Positions 53,855-64,000 of a stretch of DNA of 64,000 nucleotides are shown in pieces. The notes below the pieces were generated by a model. It was given only the letters and a program-made list of their open reading frames with translations, was not told the origin of the DNA and searched no databases. The DNA is from Parnassius smintheus behrii (lineage: Eukaryota; Arthropoda; Insecta; Lepidoptera; Papilionidae). The first letter of the stretch is position 1, and each line of letters begins with the position of its first letter. The stretch covers positions 48,782,672 to 48,846,671 of the forward strand of contig JAUPFT010000012.1 in NCBI GenBank assembly GCA_036936625.1, given 5' to 3'. A program made the translations under genes and the position numbers.

Positions 53855-54040
53855 ATACTGTACAAAATGTTTGTGTCTGTTTGCTCCGGCTAATCTCCGA
53901 AATGGCTAAATTGAATTTGACGGGACTTTCGCTAGTAGATAGCTGATGTTATAAGGAGTAACTAAGATTACAATTATTAAAAAAAATTATGGTTCCGCGA
54001 AAAAAATATTAAAACCCACGCGATAAAATCGTAAAAAATT
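53855..54040 (-). mobile_element. Rep-D copy, antisense
   Basis: 'TGTTTGCTCCGGCTAATCTC', 'GGGACTTTCGCTAGTAGATA', 'TGATGTTATAAGGAGTAACT', 'AAACCCACGCGATAAAATCG'. Confidence 0.75.
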
Positions 54041-54539
54041 CGGCCGGGAACAGCTAAATATAAATAAGACCTAAAAGCTATGATTGATCTAATGTCTTAA
54101 ATAATTTATGAGTAAAATATGTTAATAACCCCAAATTAGTACAAATAACAAATATTAAATCAGACAGGAAACGTACAAGCGGCGTGACAAAACTTACAAC
54201 GAACGGAAGTCACCGAGTACGCCCGAAAGCCTCCGAAAATTGGCGCGAGGGGGCGACACAAGAAGTTGTAGCGGTGTTCGGCAAATGGAAAATGAGATAG
54301 GGAAATGCAGAGACGGGCTGAATTTGCGACCTTCGCTGATTCGAACCTGCGCCCCGCTGTTTCGCTCCCATTAAGTGACATTTTTTATTTTCCTCTTTAT
54401 AATAACATCAATTCGTGCTTTGTTATTTTAACCTGCTACAAAAATATATAGTAACTTTGACATGACGATTTAGAAATAACGAAAGATAACACGTTTATTC
54501 CAGCTGAAATCGTCAATACGTAGTTTTTAAAACCGTCAA
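54041..54539. other. GC-richer stretch with a weak tRNA-like motif
   Basis: About 54160-54380. On the minus strand 'TCACTTAATGGGAGCG' (A-box-like) precedes GGTTCGAATCA (B box) at ~54339-54349, so a decayed tRNA-derived SINE is possible. The 73-aa minus frame is incidental. Confidence 0.35.
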
Positions 54540-54830
54540 TATAGCTACGCTGCAGCTAGATTATGTAACACGAATGGGTCGACTCGACCGGGGTAGGATC
54601 ACGTTCTCACAGAATACCAGCGTTAAATAGCAGCTTAATGCTGTTGTGTTTCGCAGAGTGAGCGTAGAGAACCGGAGATCCTTTTTACTGGAAACGACGC
54701 ATTCCATCTCAGTCATCAGGAGTGACAACGCATCTGCATTTAAGATAGATGGTAGATGGCTATAGGCCACAAGATCCACTTACCATCGGGTGGACTGATT
54801 GCTCGTTTGTTATCTGTTTTCTATTAAAAA
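54540..54830 (+). mobile_element. Rep-A copy, near full length
   Basis: 'ATAGCTACGCTGCAGCTAGA' to 'ATCTGTTTTCTATTAAAAAT'. Confidence 0.88.
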
Positions 54831-55349
54831 TTCTATAATCGCCTTTTAGGATATCCACTGCATGAATTGGCATGTCTTAAGCCTTCACATGGCCTAGAGG
54901 ATCTATTTTAGTAATACAACAAACGTAGTTAAAAGATCTTTTGTAATTACCTTAATGAAACTAAATTATAAGGGCTAAGTAAGCCGATGCGAATTATAAC
55001 AAATATCAAATATTAAATGAGAATCGTTTAATCGCACGCGTACGGGATGTGTGTAGCCATTTTAATTAAATGTCAACATTCCGACGTCGGAAAGGGCAAC
55101 ACTTATTAGGTATTTAATTAAATTACACTGAAATTCACTATTCGCGGCCATGATGCCTATTTGAGCGTTATCGAATCCGTTATCTATAGTTATTATACGG
55201 CTTCTCGATAAAGTGATGGTTGGTAGATAGTTAACGCTTTATGAAGTGGCAACACAGCATTAATAGTTATGTTTTTAAAACATGACGGCTAACAATTTCT
55301 TAGCTTAATTTTTTTATATGTTGCCCATAGACCTGTACCGATATACTGG
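54831..55349. other. Non-repetitive stretch
   Basis: GC-richer patch ~55030-55210 with GCCAT at 55147. No family match. Confidence 0.4.
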
Positions 55350-56057
55350 TGACCTTTTTTACCGTCTGGAAAAAAAAGGGTGTAAACATGTGAACGGAGT
55401 AGAAGCCTATGGCACTGATATTTTACAAAATAAAAAAAAAGTTTGAAATTTTTTTTTAACAATTATGTACTTTGCCCTTTGCCCTTGAGCCTGTAATCCT
55501 GCGAAGTGACAAGATCAAAGATGCCTACTAAATTTATAGTTTTATTACCGTTCATAAACTGTGTAAGTATGTAAGTAGGATATGATTTGCATTTCGATAG
55601 ATTTTTAATGATAAATTTTTTTTAAATTTGTTTTACGTACTATAATGTAGATTTTAGACAATATAGAAACTTAACTAAGAATAATAATTTAAATAATAAT
55701 ATTTACAATTATTACTTATTATACACAATATAAAAAAACATAACATAGAAAAACTAAAACTAAAAATTTAAATACATAGTCAAAAAGTCCTGTTCCCATT
55801 GTATAGTGCCAAGAACGCTGGCTGCGTTTCTTCGCTGAATGGCTGTAGTTAGCCTCTGAGCGAGGAAAGCACCTGCCCTCTGAGCGACGACCAGTCGTGG
55901 ATACAGTTCTGTTATAAAGTTATTAAGTTCGATTTTTAATTAATTTATTTATTAATTCAAAATTTTTGTTTTTGTTTTTGTAAAATATCAGTGCCATATG
56001 CGTCTCTACTCCGTTCAAATGTTGCACCCTATTTTTCCCAGACGGTAAAAAAGGTCA
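55350..56057. mobile_element. Foldback/MITE-like element with ~110-bp inverted ends (708 bp)
   Basis: Left arm from 55350: TGACCTTTTTTACCGTCTGG, 'GAACGGAGTAGA', 'ATGGCACTGATATTTTACAA' to ~55465. The right arm ~55955-56057 is the reverse complement with scattered indels ('TTGTAAAATATCAGTGCCAT', 'CTCTACTCCGTTC', 'CCAGACGGTAAAAAAGGTCA'). The interior (~490 bp) has no transposase; it includes a direct repeat CCTCTGAGCGA near 55853 and 55877. Target duplication not clear (TATA-rich flanks). Non-autonomous DNA transposon, superfamily unknown. Confidence 0.82.
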
Positions 56058-56305
56058 TATAATATATGCTCGAAATATAGATATTGGATATTGTATCTAT
56101 ATACGATTTGTACCACTTACTCCTACAATTCACCCGCTAGCGTGACCATCAAAGCGAAGCTTCCCTACCAGAGGAGGGACTCCCTACTAAGGGTGAGGCT
56201 ATATCCAGCAGAAGACTTCTGTAAAATTACTATAAAAAGGATGAAAATAAAGCAGGTTCCTTAGGGATTAAGGCTTCCCGTCTATCTTGGAGTTCGTCTA
56301 GATTT

Positions 56306-56626
56306 TTTTATACAATAAGGGAGAAAAACGAGCACATAGTCCACCTGATAGTAAGTAAATACCGGGGCCTATAGACATCTATATTTGTCCTCGATTAATA
56401 ATCAACATAAAGATGTGTTGCCACCCCTGAGGTAAAACGAGATGGAATGTCTCGTTTCCAGTAAAAAGGGTCTTCGATTTTCTACACTCACCATACGAAA
56501 CACGGCAGAATTAAGTTGTTGGTTTACAGTGGTATTCTGTGAGAGCGTGGTCCTACGCCAGTCTAGCCCACCTATTTATGTTACAACCATAATACGAGTA
56601 TAGCTGCAGCGTGGCTCTACCACGTA
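56306..56626 (-). mobile_element. Rep-A copy, full length
   Basis: 'TTTTTATACAATAAGGGAGA' to 'GCAGCGTGGCTCTACCACGT'. Confidence 0.9.
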
Positions 56627-56994
56627 AAAAAGCTTGTCATCAAAGTCTAGGTACGTACGACCAGTGTCCTATTTCTTCTTACAAGAATTGTTTTAAGTGT
56701 GTAGTGTTTTAAATATGAAATAAAATAAAATGTGACTCTCGCAATCGTATCAGATTAACTCGCGAGGAATTTGAAGCGAAAAAGTAAATGAATGACGCGA
56801 ACGGCAAAAAACGAAACGCAAGTTCAAACAGTCGGATTCTAGCTCAATGGGCCCGCCCATAAATCTCCACGTCTCAGCAGCTGATGTTCGCTCGAATTTG
56901 AAACGGCGAGGTGCTAAGGGTGATATCGCACTAGCGTATGTAGAACGAATAGTCGTGTAGAGTTCGATTCTAATAGCAAGTACATATGTGGTTA
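56627..56994. other. Non-repetitive stretch with GC-richer island
   Basis: About 56740-56960; no family match. Confidence 0.38.
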
Positions 56995-57140
56995 TGCCTC
57001 CTTCTACTGGAATCGAGCATGTTATCTTAGTTTTAGCGGTGACAACGCTTTAGGAGATATGTAGATGTCTATAAACTACATTTACTTATCAGTAGGTGGA
57101 CTGTGAAAAAATGAGCATCTCACCCTCATTCTTAAAAAAA
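56995..57140 (+). mobile_element. Rep-A 3' half, diverged
   Basis: 'CCTTCTACTGGAATCGAGCA', 'TAGCGGTGACAACGC', 'TATCAGTAGGTGGACTGTG', 'CATTCTTAAAAAAAAC'. Confidence 0.75.
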
Positions 57141-57204
57141 ACAATGAGGCTTTTGTTCAACCGAACAAGTGTGATTTACTATCATGGCTACAATAGACTT
57201 CACC

Positions 57205-57300
57205 TGGATTGAGAGGCTGAAAAAAGATGCTGGCAGTTAATAAATGCACGTGTCTTAGGACCGTACTTTGTGGCAATCAATATATTTGGGAGTTCTCTAT
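57205..57300 (+). mobile_element. RTE-A 3' end scrap (weak)
   Basis: 'GTCTTAGGACCGTACTTTGT' and 'GGCAATCAATATATTTGGGA' resemble the RTE-A terminus 'GACCGTGCTTTGTGGCATTA'. Confidence 0.45.
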
Positions 57301-57570
57301 TTTACAGTGTACTTGTTAAGTGTTTATTGACTTAGCAACAGGTGGAATTGTTGTCAAGCTCTACTCGAGAATCAAACGAAAGGAGGTTTTTAAAAATTCC
57401 AGTTCTAAGGTCTCCGGAACAACGCATCTGGTTCCTCATCTTAGATTCATCTTGGTTTTTAATCCAGGATAGTTGTAGGTATCGGATTACTGCTTGTTCT
57501 GCGTGTGCTTGTGTGTCACATTTATTTCTGTTAAAAGGATATCAACTCGAAAAAGAAATTATGTAATTTT

Positions 57571-57818
57571 ACGTGGTACAGCCATGTACCAGCTAATTAT
57601 GGCTACGGATTTACGGACCTAGGAAGGGCCACAACACAGCAACATAACGCTTTCGTATGGTGAGTGCAGAGAACCAGAGACCGTTTTTATTGGGAGTGAA
57701 GCATTCCATCTTAGTACTCAGGGGTGACAACGCAACAAGATGTCTATGGGCCACAGTATTCATTTAAAATCAGGGGAAATGTGTGTTCTTTTGTCACCCT
57801 TATACTATAAAAATATCT
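57571..57818 (+). mobile_element. Rep-A copy with deletions
   Basis: 'ACGTGGTACAGCCATGTACC', 'GAGAACCAGAGACCGTTTTT', 'TTTTGTCACCCTTATACTAT'. Confidence 0.82.
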
Positions 57819-58784
57819 GTAATCCGTCAAGCAGTGGGTCGAGTAACTTGGTACGAAAATAAAAGGAATTTAAGTAGAAAAGTAGGTTTTCTAACGCTAG
57901 TGTAAAAGTGCCCTATCGTCGTTGGCTAGAGCGTGCGCCGCGGAGATAAAATAAATGGAAGAACGGTGAAAAATGATGACGCGCCGGCGGTGTGGAAAGA
58001 CCTCGCACTCTGAAAGGGGTCGGTTTCTCGTCCGGGTCAAACGCTTTTGTGTTTTCGTCCGCCTTCATATCAGGGCAACTGCCTTACAGCATTTTTGCAA
58101 CGGATCAACGCTGAAGATGCTACGGAATCGACTGATAATAGATCTCACCATATCAAACAAACGTTTTGAGATTACGCACGATTAATTTTGATGTGAAACC
58201 GTCAAATTAGAAATGTAGTAAAATATTGCTTATACGAACTCGAAAACGTTTATTAAAATAAGAAAGAATATCTATTAGGAGTCGAGTTTTCAATCATCAG
58301 TTAAAAGTTACGCAGCAAATAAATTGTAACCTGACTGATTATAAAAGTGAAATAATTGAACTATTATAATTCTTGAAAAAGAAAGAGGTTCTCAATTCAA
58401 CTGTTTTGTTCTATACGAGTGTGTGTGTTACCTCGGAACTATTTTCTAGGTGCACTGATTTTGATGATTCGTGTTTTGCTTCTTGTGTAGTCAGTCCCAT
58501 ATTTTGATCAAGATCTGACCAGTAGTTTTTGAGTTATTCTTAATAATGCATATTTAATTGTCTTCGAATACATCGACGATGTTCTCATTTTATTTACATT
58601 GAAGTCGGTTGTACAATTTTTTTTATTTTACCACTTTAATTTGTGTATATTGTAGTTTATATCTAATGTATAACTTTTATCTAATGACTCTCAGCTCTCA
58701 GCTCTTAAGGAAATATTAGGTCCCATATTCGTCTGGCACTTATGGATCTCTAGTATGTGTAGGACTTTTAACAAAAGCTCGCTG
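57819..58784. other. Non-repetitive stretch, GC-richer first third
   Basis: About 57890-58190; the 70-aa frame is unrecognised. 58470-58620 resembles text common between lepidopteran genes ('TACATTGAAGTCGGTTGTAC') but I cannot assign it. Confidence 0.38.
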
Positions 58785-58848
58785 CTTTTCGGACTCCGCC
58801 TACCCTCTAGGCGATTACAGGCGTGGCGTATATGTATGCATGAAGTAT
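58785..58848 (+). mobile_element. RTE-B terminal fragment
   Basis: 'GGACTCCGCCTACCCTCTAG', 'GGCGATTACAGGCGTGGCG', 'TATATGTATGCATG': the stop-codon region and tail. Confidence 0.65.
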
Positions 58849-58852
58849 TATA

Positions 58853-59115
58853 CACAGAATAAGGGTGAAAACATGCGCAGTCTACCTGATGGTAAGGGAT
58901 GTGCAGATATTCATCTGTCCTTGATTAGGAATCGAAATTCAAATGCGTGTCACCCCTAAGGATTAAGACCGAAAGCTTCGATTGTTGCCAGGAAAAAGAT
59001 CTCCGGTTCTCTACGCTTACCTTACGAAACACAACAGCATTAAGCTGATATTTTACTCTGGTATTCTGTGCAAGCGTGGTCCTCCCCCGGTCAAACCGAT
59101 CCGTTCACGTCACAA
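58853..59115 (-). mobile_element. Rep-A copy
   Basis: 'ACACAGAATAAGGGTGAAAA', 'CTACCTGATGGTAAGGGATG', 'CCCCCGGTCAAACCGATCCG'. Head end missing. Confidence 0.85.
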
Positions 59116-59637
59116 TCTCTACTGAAAAAAGTAAAATCAAAGTTACAGATTTTACTATTCGAAGAAAAATCTACCATTGAAGGTATAACATTTTATCACC
59201 GTAACTTACATGCTAACGGTTGGCATCAATAGGGACCCCTTTAACACTTAAGCACAAGGAAAGCGGCCGAAACCCTTCAGTCTCCGTTTGCAGTTCCTCA
59301 TGGGGTTTCTGTGCCGCCATAACCCGGCTCGTAAAGGCCGCGAGGAGGTCGTTTAACACGACGTTTAAGTGGTCCTATTAACTAGCTTTAAACTGCTTAT
59401 GTTCGGTATTACCAACCTTTGAAGATGGACGCGAATTTTTTTTTGACAAATTTGTGATTGATTAAGGTCACTTTTAATTACACAAAACTAGATTCTAAGT
59501 TCACAACCGTTTCTTTATATTGCATTATTGCAATAATAATACAAACAATTGTGCAAATTTATCAGTATGAATATTCTAAAACCGTGGTAGCATAGCACTC
59601 TCTTCTTAAATTTCCTATTACGTTATATGTAAAAAAA
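59116..59637. other. Non-repetitive stretch with GC-rich patch
   Basis: About 59215-59420, CpG-rich; no family match. Confidence 0.38.
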
Positions 59638-59950
59638 AAAATTTATAGACGAATGGTGACAAACGAGCACACAGTCCACCTGATGGTAAGTAGTTGCTGT
59701 GGCCCATAGACATCTATATCTATCCTCGATTAACATCAAAATGCAGATGCGTTGTCATCCCTGAGGACGGAGATGGAATGCGTAGTTTCTAGTAAAAAGG
59801 GTCTCCGGTTCTCTACGCTCACCGTGCAAAACACAGCAGCATTAAGCTGCAATTTAACACTGGTATTCTGTGAGAGTGTGGTCCTTCCCCGGTTGAGCCG
59901 ATCCATTCGAGCTACAAACATAATATAGCTGCAGCGTGGTTCTACCACGT
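59638..59950 (-). mobile_element. Rep-A copy, full length
   Basis: 'AAATTTATAGACGAATGGTG' to 'GCAGCGTGGTTCTACCACGT'. Confidence 0.9.
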
Positions 59951-60002
59951 CAAAAATATACTTATTAATTCGAATTCGATTCCATATCCTGAATTGTTAT
60001 TT

Positions 60003-60090
60003 TACCGCGTGGGCGACAGTGAAGGAAAAAATCGTGAGGTCAAAAGAAGTCTGTATTCTTCTCTTCATTCATAATAACCTGTGGGAATGC
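60003..60090 (+). mobile_element. T3 SINE internal fragment (weak)
   Basis: 'CGCGTGGGCGACAGTGAAGG' and 'AAAAAATCGTGAGG' resemble the body of 36411-36721. Confidence 0.45.
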
Positions 60091-60781
60091 GGTGATCATT
60101 ACCATGCTGTTTTTAAACGTACTAACTGTGTAAAATATCAATTTGTAATTTTTTTTAAAGTTCCGAACGGAAGTTTTTTCTGAACCAGTGGTAAGAGTAA
60201 AACAGCGACTTTCAAGACGTAATAAGTTACGAATTACATGTAATCTATATTGAAGAAAAATAATTCTATCCTAGTCTATTGAAGTAACGATTTTTTTATC
60301 TAAAAATTATTTCTAATTTCATTAAGAAACTTACCAAAAACATTTAATGAATCCACACACAGATGGAACAACAAAAACCACTTACCTGAAACAAAGCAGA
60401 AAAAATAATTAATTAAAATAACAATGAAAAAGTACCGCATTGCAATTTATTTACGTAAAAGCCCTTTTAATTATAATTAATATTTACAAGACGAGAGAAA
60501 TAGCAAGGAGGCCGACTCTAAAACTTTTTGAAGATTCTCATAAAGGGTCTAAAAAATAAAGGGTCTGTTATTATGACAATAGCTGCTCATTTTTTTTAAG
60601 AAATGTTACTCACGCACACGAATTTTTCCAGCATCGTGGAAAAGCTATACTTACTTAACGCACATGAGCTACACCTAGTTTAGAAAGAATTTTTAGGTAG
60701 AAATGGTTGTCAAACTTGCGGACCGTAGCGTTTTAGCAATTAACTTGCTTTTTTTTCAATTATTTTATTCAATTAACTTTG
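60091..60781. other. AT-rich stretch, nothing recognised
   Basis: No family match; no coding signal. Confidence 0.5.
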
Positions 60782-60880
60782 GTTCCTAATACAGGATATA
60801 TGTAGATGTCTATGAACCACATTATACACTTACCATTAGGTGAACTGTGTGTTTATGTGTCACCCTTATTCTATAAATGA
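60782..60880 (+). mobile_element. Rep-A 3' fragment
   Basis: 'GGTTCCTAATACAGGATATA', 'ACACTTACCATTAGGTGAAC', 'GTGTCACCCTTATTCTATAA'. Confidence 0.8.
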
Positions 60881-60987
60881 AAAACAAATTAGCCAAAAAA
60901 ATGTTTGTGTATATTTGCTTCAGAGGTACGCCTTTAATTAATTTTTTCATACAATTATTAATTACAACACATCAAAGTTTAACACTT

Positions 60988-61283
60988 TTTAATAGAATAA
61001 GGGTGACAAACGAGCACAGAGTCCACCTGATAGTAAGTGCCCATAGACATCTATATTTATCCTCGATTAAGAACCAAAACGCAGATGCGTTGTCACCCCT
61101 GAGGACTAAGATGGAATGGATGGATGGATGGCTCTCCGGATCTCTAGACTCAACATACGAAACACAGCAGTATTAAGCTGCTATTTTACGCTGGTATTCT
61201 GTGAGAGCGTGGTCCTTCCCCGGTCGAGCCGACCCATTCGTGCTATAATCATAATATAGCTGCAGCTTAGCTCTACCACGTAT
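60988..61283 (-). mobile_element. Rep-A copy with ATGG microsatellite inside
   Basis: 'TTTTTAATAGAATAAGGGTG' to 'TGCAGCTTAGCTCTACCACG'. A (ATGG)4 run near 61115-61131 replaces part of the unit. Confidence 0.9.
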
Positions 61284-61324
61284 AAAACTGAACTTATTCT
61301 TCTCACATACATTGTCTCACAGGA

Positions 61325-61500
61325 GGAACATTTTCCATAGTTAATAACACCATGAAACATTTCCTCGGCAGGCGGGTTGTCTACCACAGTTTTTTTATTA
61401 CTTTTTATCAGGTATTTTTATTGCCTTGTTATCAGGAAGATGCTGCTACTCATTTGCCTTTTCAGTTTCCCTCTTTCGCCTCCTGCGGCACGCACGAGAT
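61325..61500 (-). mobile_element. Rep-M fragment
   Basis: 'GGCAGGCGGGTTGTCTACC', 'TTATCAGGAAGATGCTGCTA', 'CTCATTTGCC', 'CCCTCTTTCGCCTCCTGCGG'. Confidence 0.6.
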
Positions 61501-61571
61501 GACATGGCGTAGTAGTTTCTTTTCTCTTTCACAACACGGCAATTTTACTAATTTACACTTAGTTTAAAATC

Positions 61572-61575
<4 letters not shown>

Positions 61576-61641
<66 letters not shown>
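61576..61641. repeat. (TA)33 microsatellite
   Basis: Uninterrupted TA dinucleotides. Confidence 0.97.
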
Positions 61642-61644
<3 letters not shown>

Positions 61645-61724
61645 ACCTGACCACCAGTGGGGAACACACAGACGTCAGACTTCCATTTGACGCTATTAAA
61701 AATATTTACTACTATATTAAAATA

Positions 61725-61905
61725 ATTATCATCATTACAGCCCTTCACAAGTCCACTGGTGAACACAGGCTTCTCCCAAATAATGCCACAAAGCAAGGTC
61801 CTGAGCCACCTGCACCCATCGACCCTCTTGTCATGTCTTACCAGGTCGTCACTTCTTCTCGTGGCCGTACTACACTTTGTCTACGGGTAGGAGACTGCCA
61901 CTTAA
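61725..61905 (-). mobile_element. RTE-A LINE 3' terminus
   Basis: 'ATTATCATCATTACAGCCCT', 'ACAAGTCCACTGGTGAACAC', 'AATAATGCCACAAAGCAAGG', 'GAGCCACCTGCACCCATCGA'. Confidence 0.82.
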
Positions 61906-61910
61906 ATCAC

Positions 61911-62526
61911 AATATTTAAATAATAATTTATTTATTCAACTATTAATGAAAAACCTTAAGTACACATCAACTTAACCTACTCCGTGAACAATTAATAAAC
62001 GCTTACATATACGAGTATCTGCAAATAAACAGAGGCGTCAAAACACCGTCCCGTAACGTCTCATCCCAGGGTAGAGGGGACTGACAGTAAAAGGGTCCGG
62101 AATAAGAGCCTTTAAGGGAGTCCCCGAGTTATCTCGGGTGCTGGCGTCGTAAAATAAAGGTTTACTAGCCCGTAAAGAAAATTAAAATGAATTATTTTGA
62201 CGAGTGTAGGGGGTTTTTTGAGGCTTAGCCGCGTTTACTGCGCGGAGGTGAATTGTTATAGGGCCATGAACGGTAATTGTTTTTCTCGCGTTCAATTCAA
62301 GCTTGTTTTCGTTGTAATTACGTCGGTAACCTGTTGTCGGACGGCGGGGCGTAGTTTACCGTTGCGAGATGAGTCGCCTAATGCGGCGGCCATTTGCATA
62401 GTGGGTACTGGGTACACGTTATGCTGCAGTGTGCGTTACATCGATTCATTAGTTGTTCGAAGTGATCGAGTGCATTAAATCTGTCATTATTTAAATCTCT
62501 TAATATTGTCCGTGAATAAAATCAAT
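61911..62526. other. GC-rich non-repetitive island
   Basis: About 62030-62480; the 93-aa frame (62197-62478) has no recognised domain. GCCATTTG at 62389-62396. Candidate conserved non-coding DNA. Confidence 0.4.
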
Positions 62527-62529
62527 GAC

Positions 62530-62650
62530 TAGGCAGCACAGTGGTTTGGTTATAGCGCTGCTGTGTTGTGGGTTCGAATCCCGCAAGGAACAAGTATTTC
62601 TATGGCCTATAATTAATGTTTGTTCTGGGTAGATAACTGTCCACTTGCAA
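62530..62650 (+). mobile_element. T1 tRNA-derived SINE
   Basis: A-box-like 'GGCAGCACAGTGGTTTGG' at 62532, B box GGTTCGAATCC at 62571-62581. Body 'GGAACAAGTATTTCTATGGC'. Confidence 0.78.
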
Positions 62651-62854
62651 TTTATGAACGTAAGACGCCTCCATCATTACAGGTGAAAATTCTACTGTTG
62701 GGACAACTATTTAAAAAAAAATATTTTTAGGCGTTAAAATTTTGAGGTAGTTCTGCAGTTCATGACTAATGATAACCATGGAGGTGTTGCTAAACTCAAC
62801 TAACATATGCCGGAAAAGTAAAAAGTGACCAGTAAGCATGCTCTGTTACTGAGT

Positions 62855-63056
62855 ATATTGTGGCCTATGTGGATTATGTGGTCCATAGACAACTTATAAT
62901 AAATTTATTCTCGCTTAAAAAATCAAAACGCTGATGCCTTGTCACGCCTGAGAAGTTTTCATGCAAGTAAATAATGAAGAGGGTCTTCCAATTTTATCAT
63001 CGACTCTAAGAAACACAAAAGTATTATGCTGCTATATTACGCTAGTATCCGGTAGA
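62855..63056 (-). mobile_element. Rep-A copy, diverged
   Basis: 'TGTGGTCCATAGACAACTTA', 'ATCAAAACGCTGATGCCTTG', 'TATGCTGCTATATTACGCTA'. Confidence 0.75.
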
Positions 63057-63192
63057 AATGTAATTTTTCTTATTTAATTTTTCTTTTCCCTTCCCTCGTG
63101 CGAAAAGTCTAGTACTACGTGCGTTAATCCGCCTTCCATAACAGTTACGCCGAATATGTTCTACTTCCGAAAATAGTGGAGTAAACGTACAG

Positions 63193-63616
63193 TTGCCAGA
63201 TGGTCGAGATTCGTGTGGATTTTTCCGACATTTTAAATGATCTCCAGATTCCCGACAAAATTCAAAATCTCCAGACAAACAACTTCTCGGTAATTTAACG
63301 TATTGCCCGTAATTTAATAAAAGCTGAGTTAGTAATTACACTGAATTTTGAAATAAATTGTTTGAATTTTAAATATTTTCTGAATACTTATATCCTAATG
63401 GATCCAAATTGATGGAACTGTAGTAAATTTGAATGCCATATACATGTGGAAACCTAAAAATTAATTGTACTTATATTAGTTTCATTTAAAGCAATTTTAG
63501 TAGCTTCTTAATTAAAAATGAATTAACTTTTAATTTTAATAAATATTTTTACAACAACACCAAAATCTCGACATTTTCAAAATTAGTCCAGATATTTTGG
63601 TCTTCCGATCTGGCAA
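63193..63616. mobile_element. Candidate MITE with TTGCCAGAT ends
   Basis: TTGCCAGATGG at 63193, inverted ATCTGGCAA at 63608-63616. Interior repeats CTCCAGA/CCCGACA-type words. About 424 bp, no protein. Short TIR, no clear target duplication. Confidence 0.45.
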
Positions 63617-63660
63617 ACCTAAGTATACGTCACTAGCTTGAGTCGATTGCGGTAATGTAA

Positions 63661-63800
63661 CAGAATAGAATAGTTTTTTATTCAATATAGATTACAATGT
63701 AATTTTTATTGAATGGTTTTTATGTTTACCACTGGTCCGATAAAAAAAACCTCTTACCCGCGAAGAACCAGCAAGAAACTCAGCGTGACTCATAGAATAA
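63661..63800 (+). mobile_element. Rep-H: LINE 3'-end-like repeat
   Basis: 'TTTTATTCAATATAGATTAC', 'TTTACCACTGGTCCG', 'CGAAGAACCAGCAAGAAACT', 'CAGCGTGACTC'; colinear with 3814-3945. Confidence 0.65.
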
Positions 63801-63862
63801 TAACACCATTCTATGGCGGGACTTTAAAAATATATGAAAGGTTGTTAAAATTAATACAAGTA

Positions 63863-64000
63863 CGTGAGGGTAATATGGTCATCCGGTTAACACGATCACT
63901 TTCTTATTATTCAAAACCTACAGCCTTGTTTGTATAGATGGCTTTGTGATACGATAGCTCTTAATCAGTGGGTGCGTTTGGCAGAAAAAAGCGCTAGCAA
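63863..64000. mobile_element. Rep-G left end, cut by the window edge
   Basis: (TA)CGTGAGGGTAATATGGTCA then 'CTACAGCCTTGTTTGTATAG', 'GTGATACGATAGCTCTT', colinear with 20836-20945. Confidence 0.75.

Noticed and set aside
55350..56057. LTR retrotransposon
   Set aside because: The terminal repeats are inverted, not direct, and there is no gag-pol frame or primer-binding site.
62197..62478. 93-aa ORF as a coding exon
   Set aside because: No domain recognised and it sits in a CpG-rich island; no supporting neighbour exon.

Overview
The window looks like nuclear intergenic or intronic DNA of a moth or butterfly (Lepidoptera). I found no convincing host protein-coding exon, no canonical tRNA or rRNA gene, no CRISPR array and no bacterial operon structure. 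The lepidopteran assignment is inference. It rests on remembered repeat families: two RTE-clade LINE families with C-termini of the 'KLKWQWAGHIARR' and 'LRWFGHVERMN' types, tRNA-derived SINEs, a repeat carrying 'GAGCGTGTCGGGCCACGCTC', one carrying 'CGTCCGCGTGGAA', and several families whose copies end in a '(G)TCACCCTTATTCTATAAAAA' tail.

Layout. The left edge (1-970) is the 3' half of a Penelope-like retroelement with an open GIY-YIG endonuclease frame. From 1 to 36 kb the DNA is AT-rich and studded with a high-copy repeat of about 310 bp (called Rep-A here, roughly 37 copies or fragments in both orientations). It also holds 3' stubs of RTE LINEs, tRNA-SINEs, a TIR element (20836-21218), a Helitron-like pair (12733-12915 and 19515-19733), and short GC-richer non-repetitive islands. 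36.3-38.6 kb is a nested stack: a tRNA-SINE inside an older repeat, next to an RTE fragment that is itself split by a mariner with TA target duplication. 38.6-50 kb is more Rep-A, SINE, a second dead mariner and islands. 50.57-51.73 kb is the longest LINE remnant, an RTE-type reverse transcriptase on the minus strand. 55.35-56.06 kb is a foldback element with long inverted ends. The right edge repeats the TIR family seen at 20.8 kb and is cut by the window end.

Families used below. Rep-A: ~310-bp repeat, sense strand begins TGGTAGAGCCACGCTGC and ends CTATAAAAAA. RTE-A: GHIARR family with GAT-type tail. RTE-B: GHVERMN family with GTAT-type tail. T1, T2, T3: tRNA-derived SINEs. Rep-D, E, F, G, H, M: defined in their entries. 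Mobile genes do not cooperate with each other beyond the usual dependence of SINEs and A-tailed repeats on LINE machinery, which is inference.

The most notable items are a 52-bp perfect zero-spacer palindrome (28546-28597), several near-perfect hairpins of 13-27 bp, the foldback element, the mariner-in-RTE nest, and the scattered GC-rich islands carrying GCCAT-type motifs, which could be regulatory DNA. None is proven to be a new biological system.
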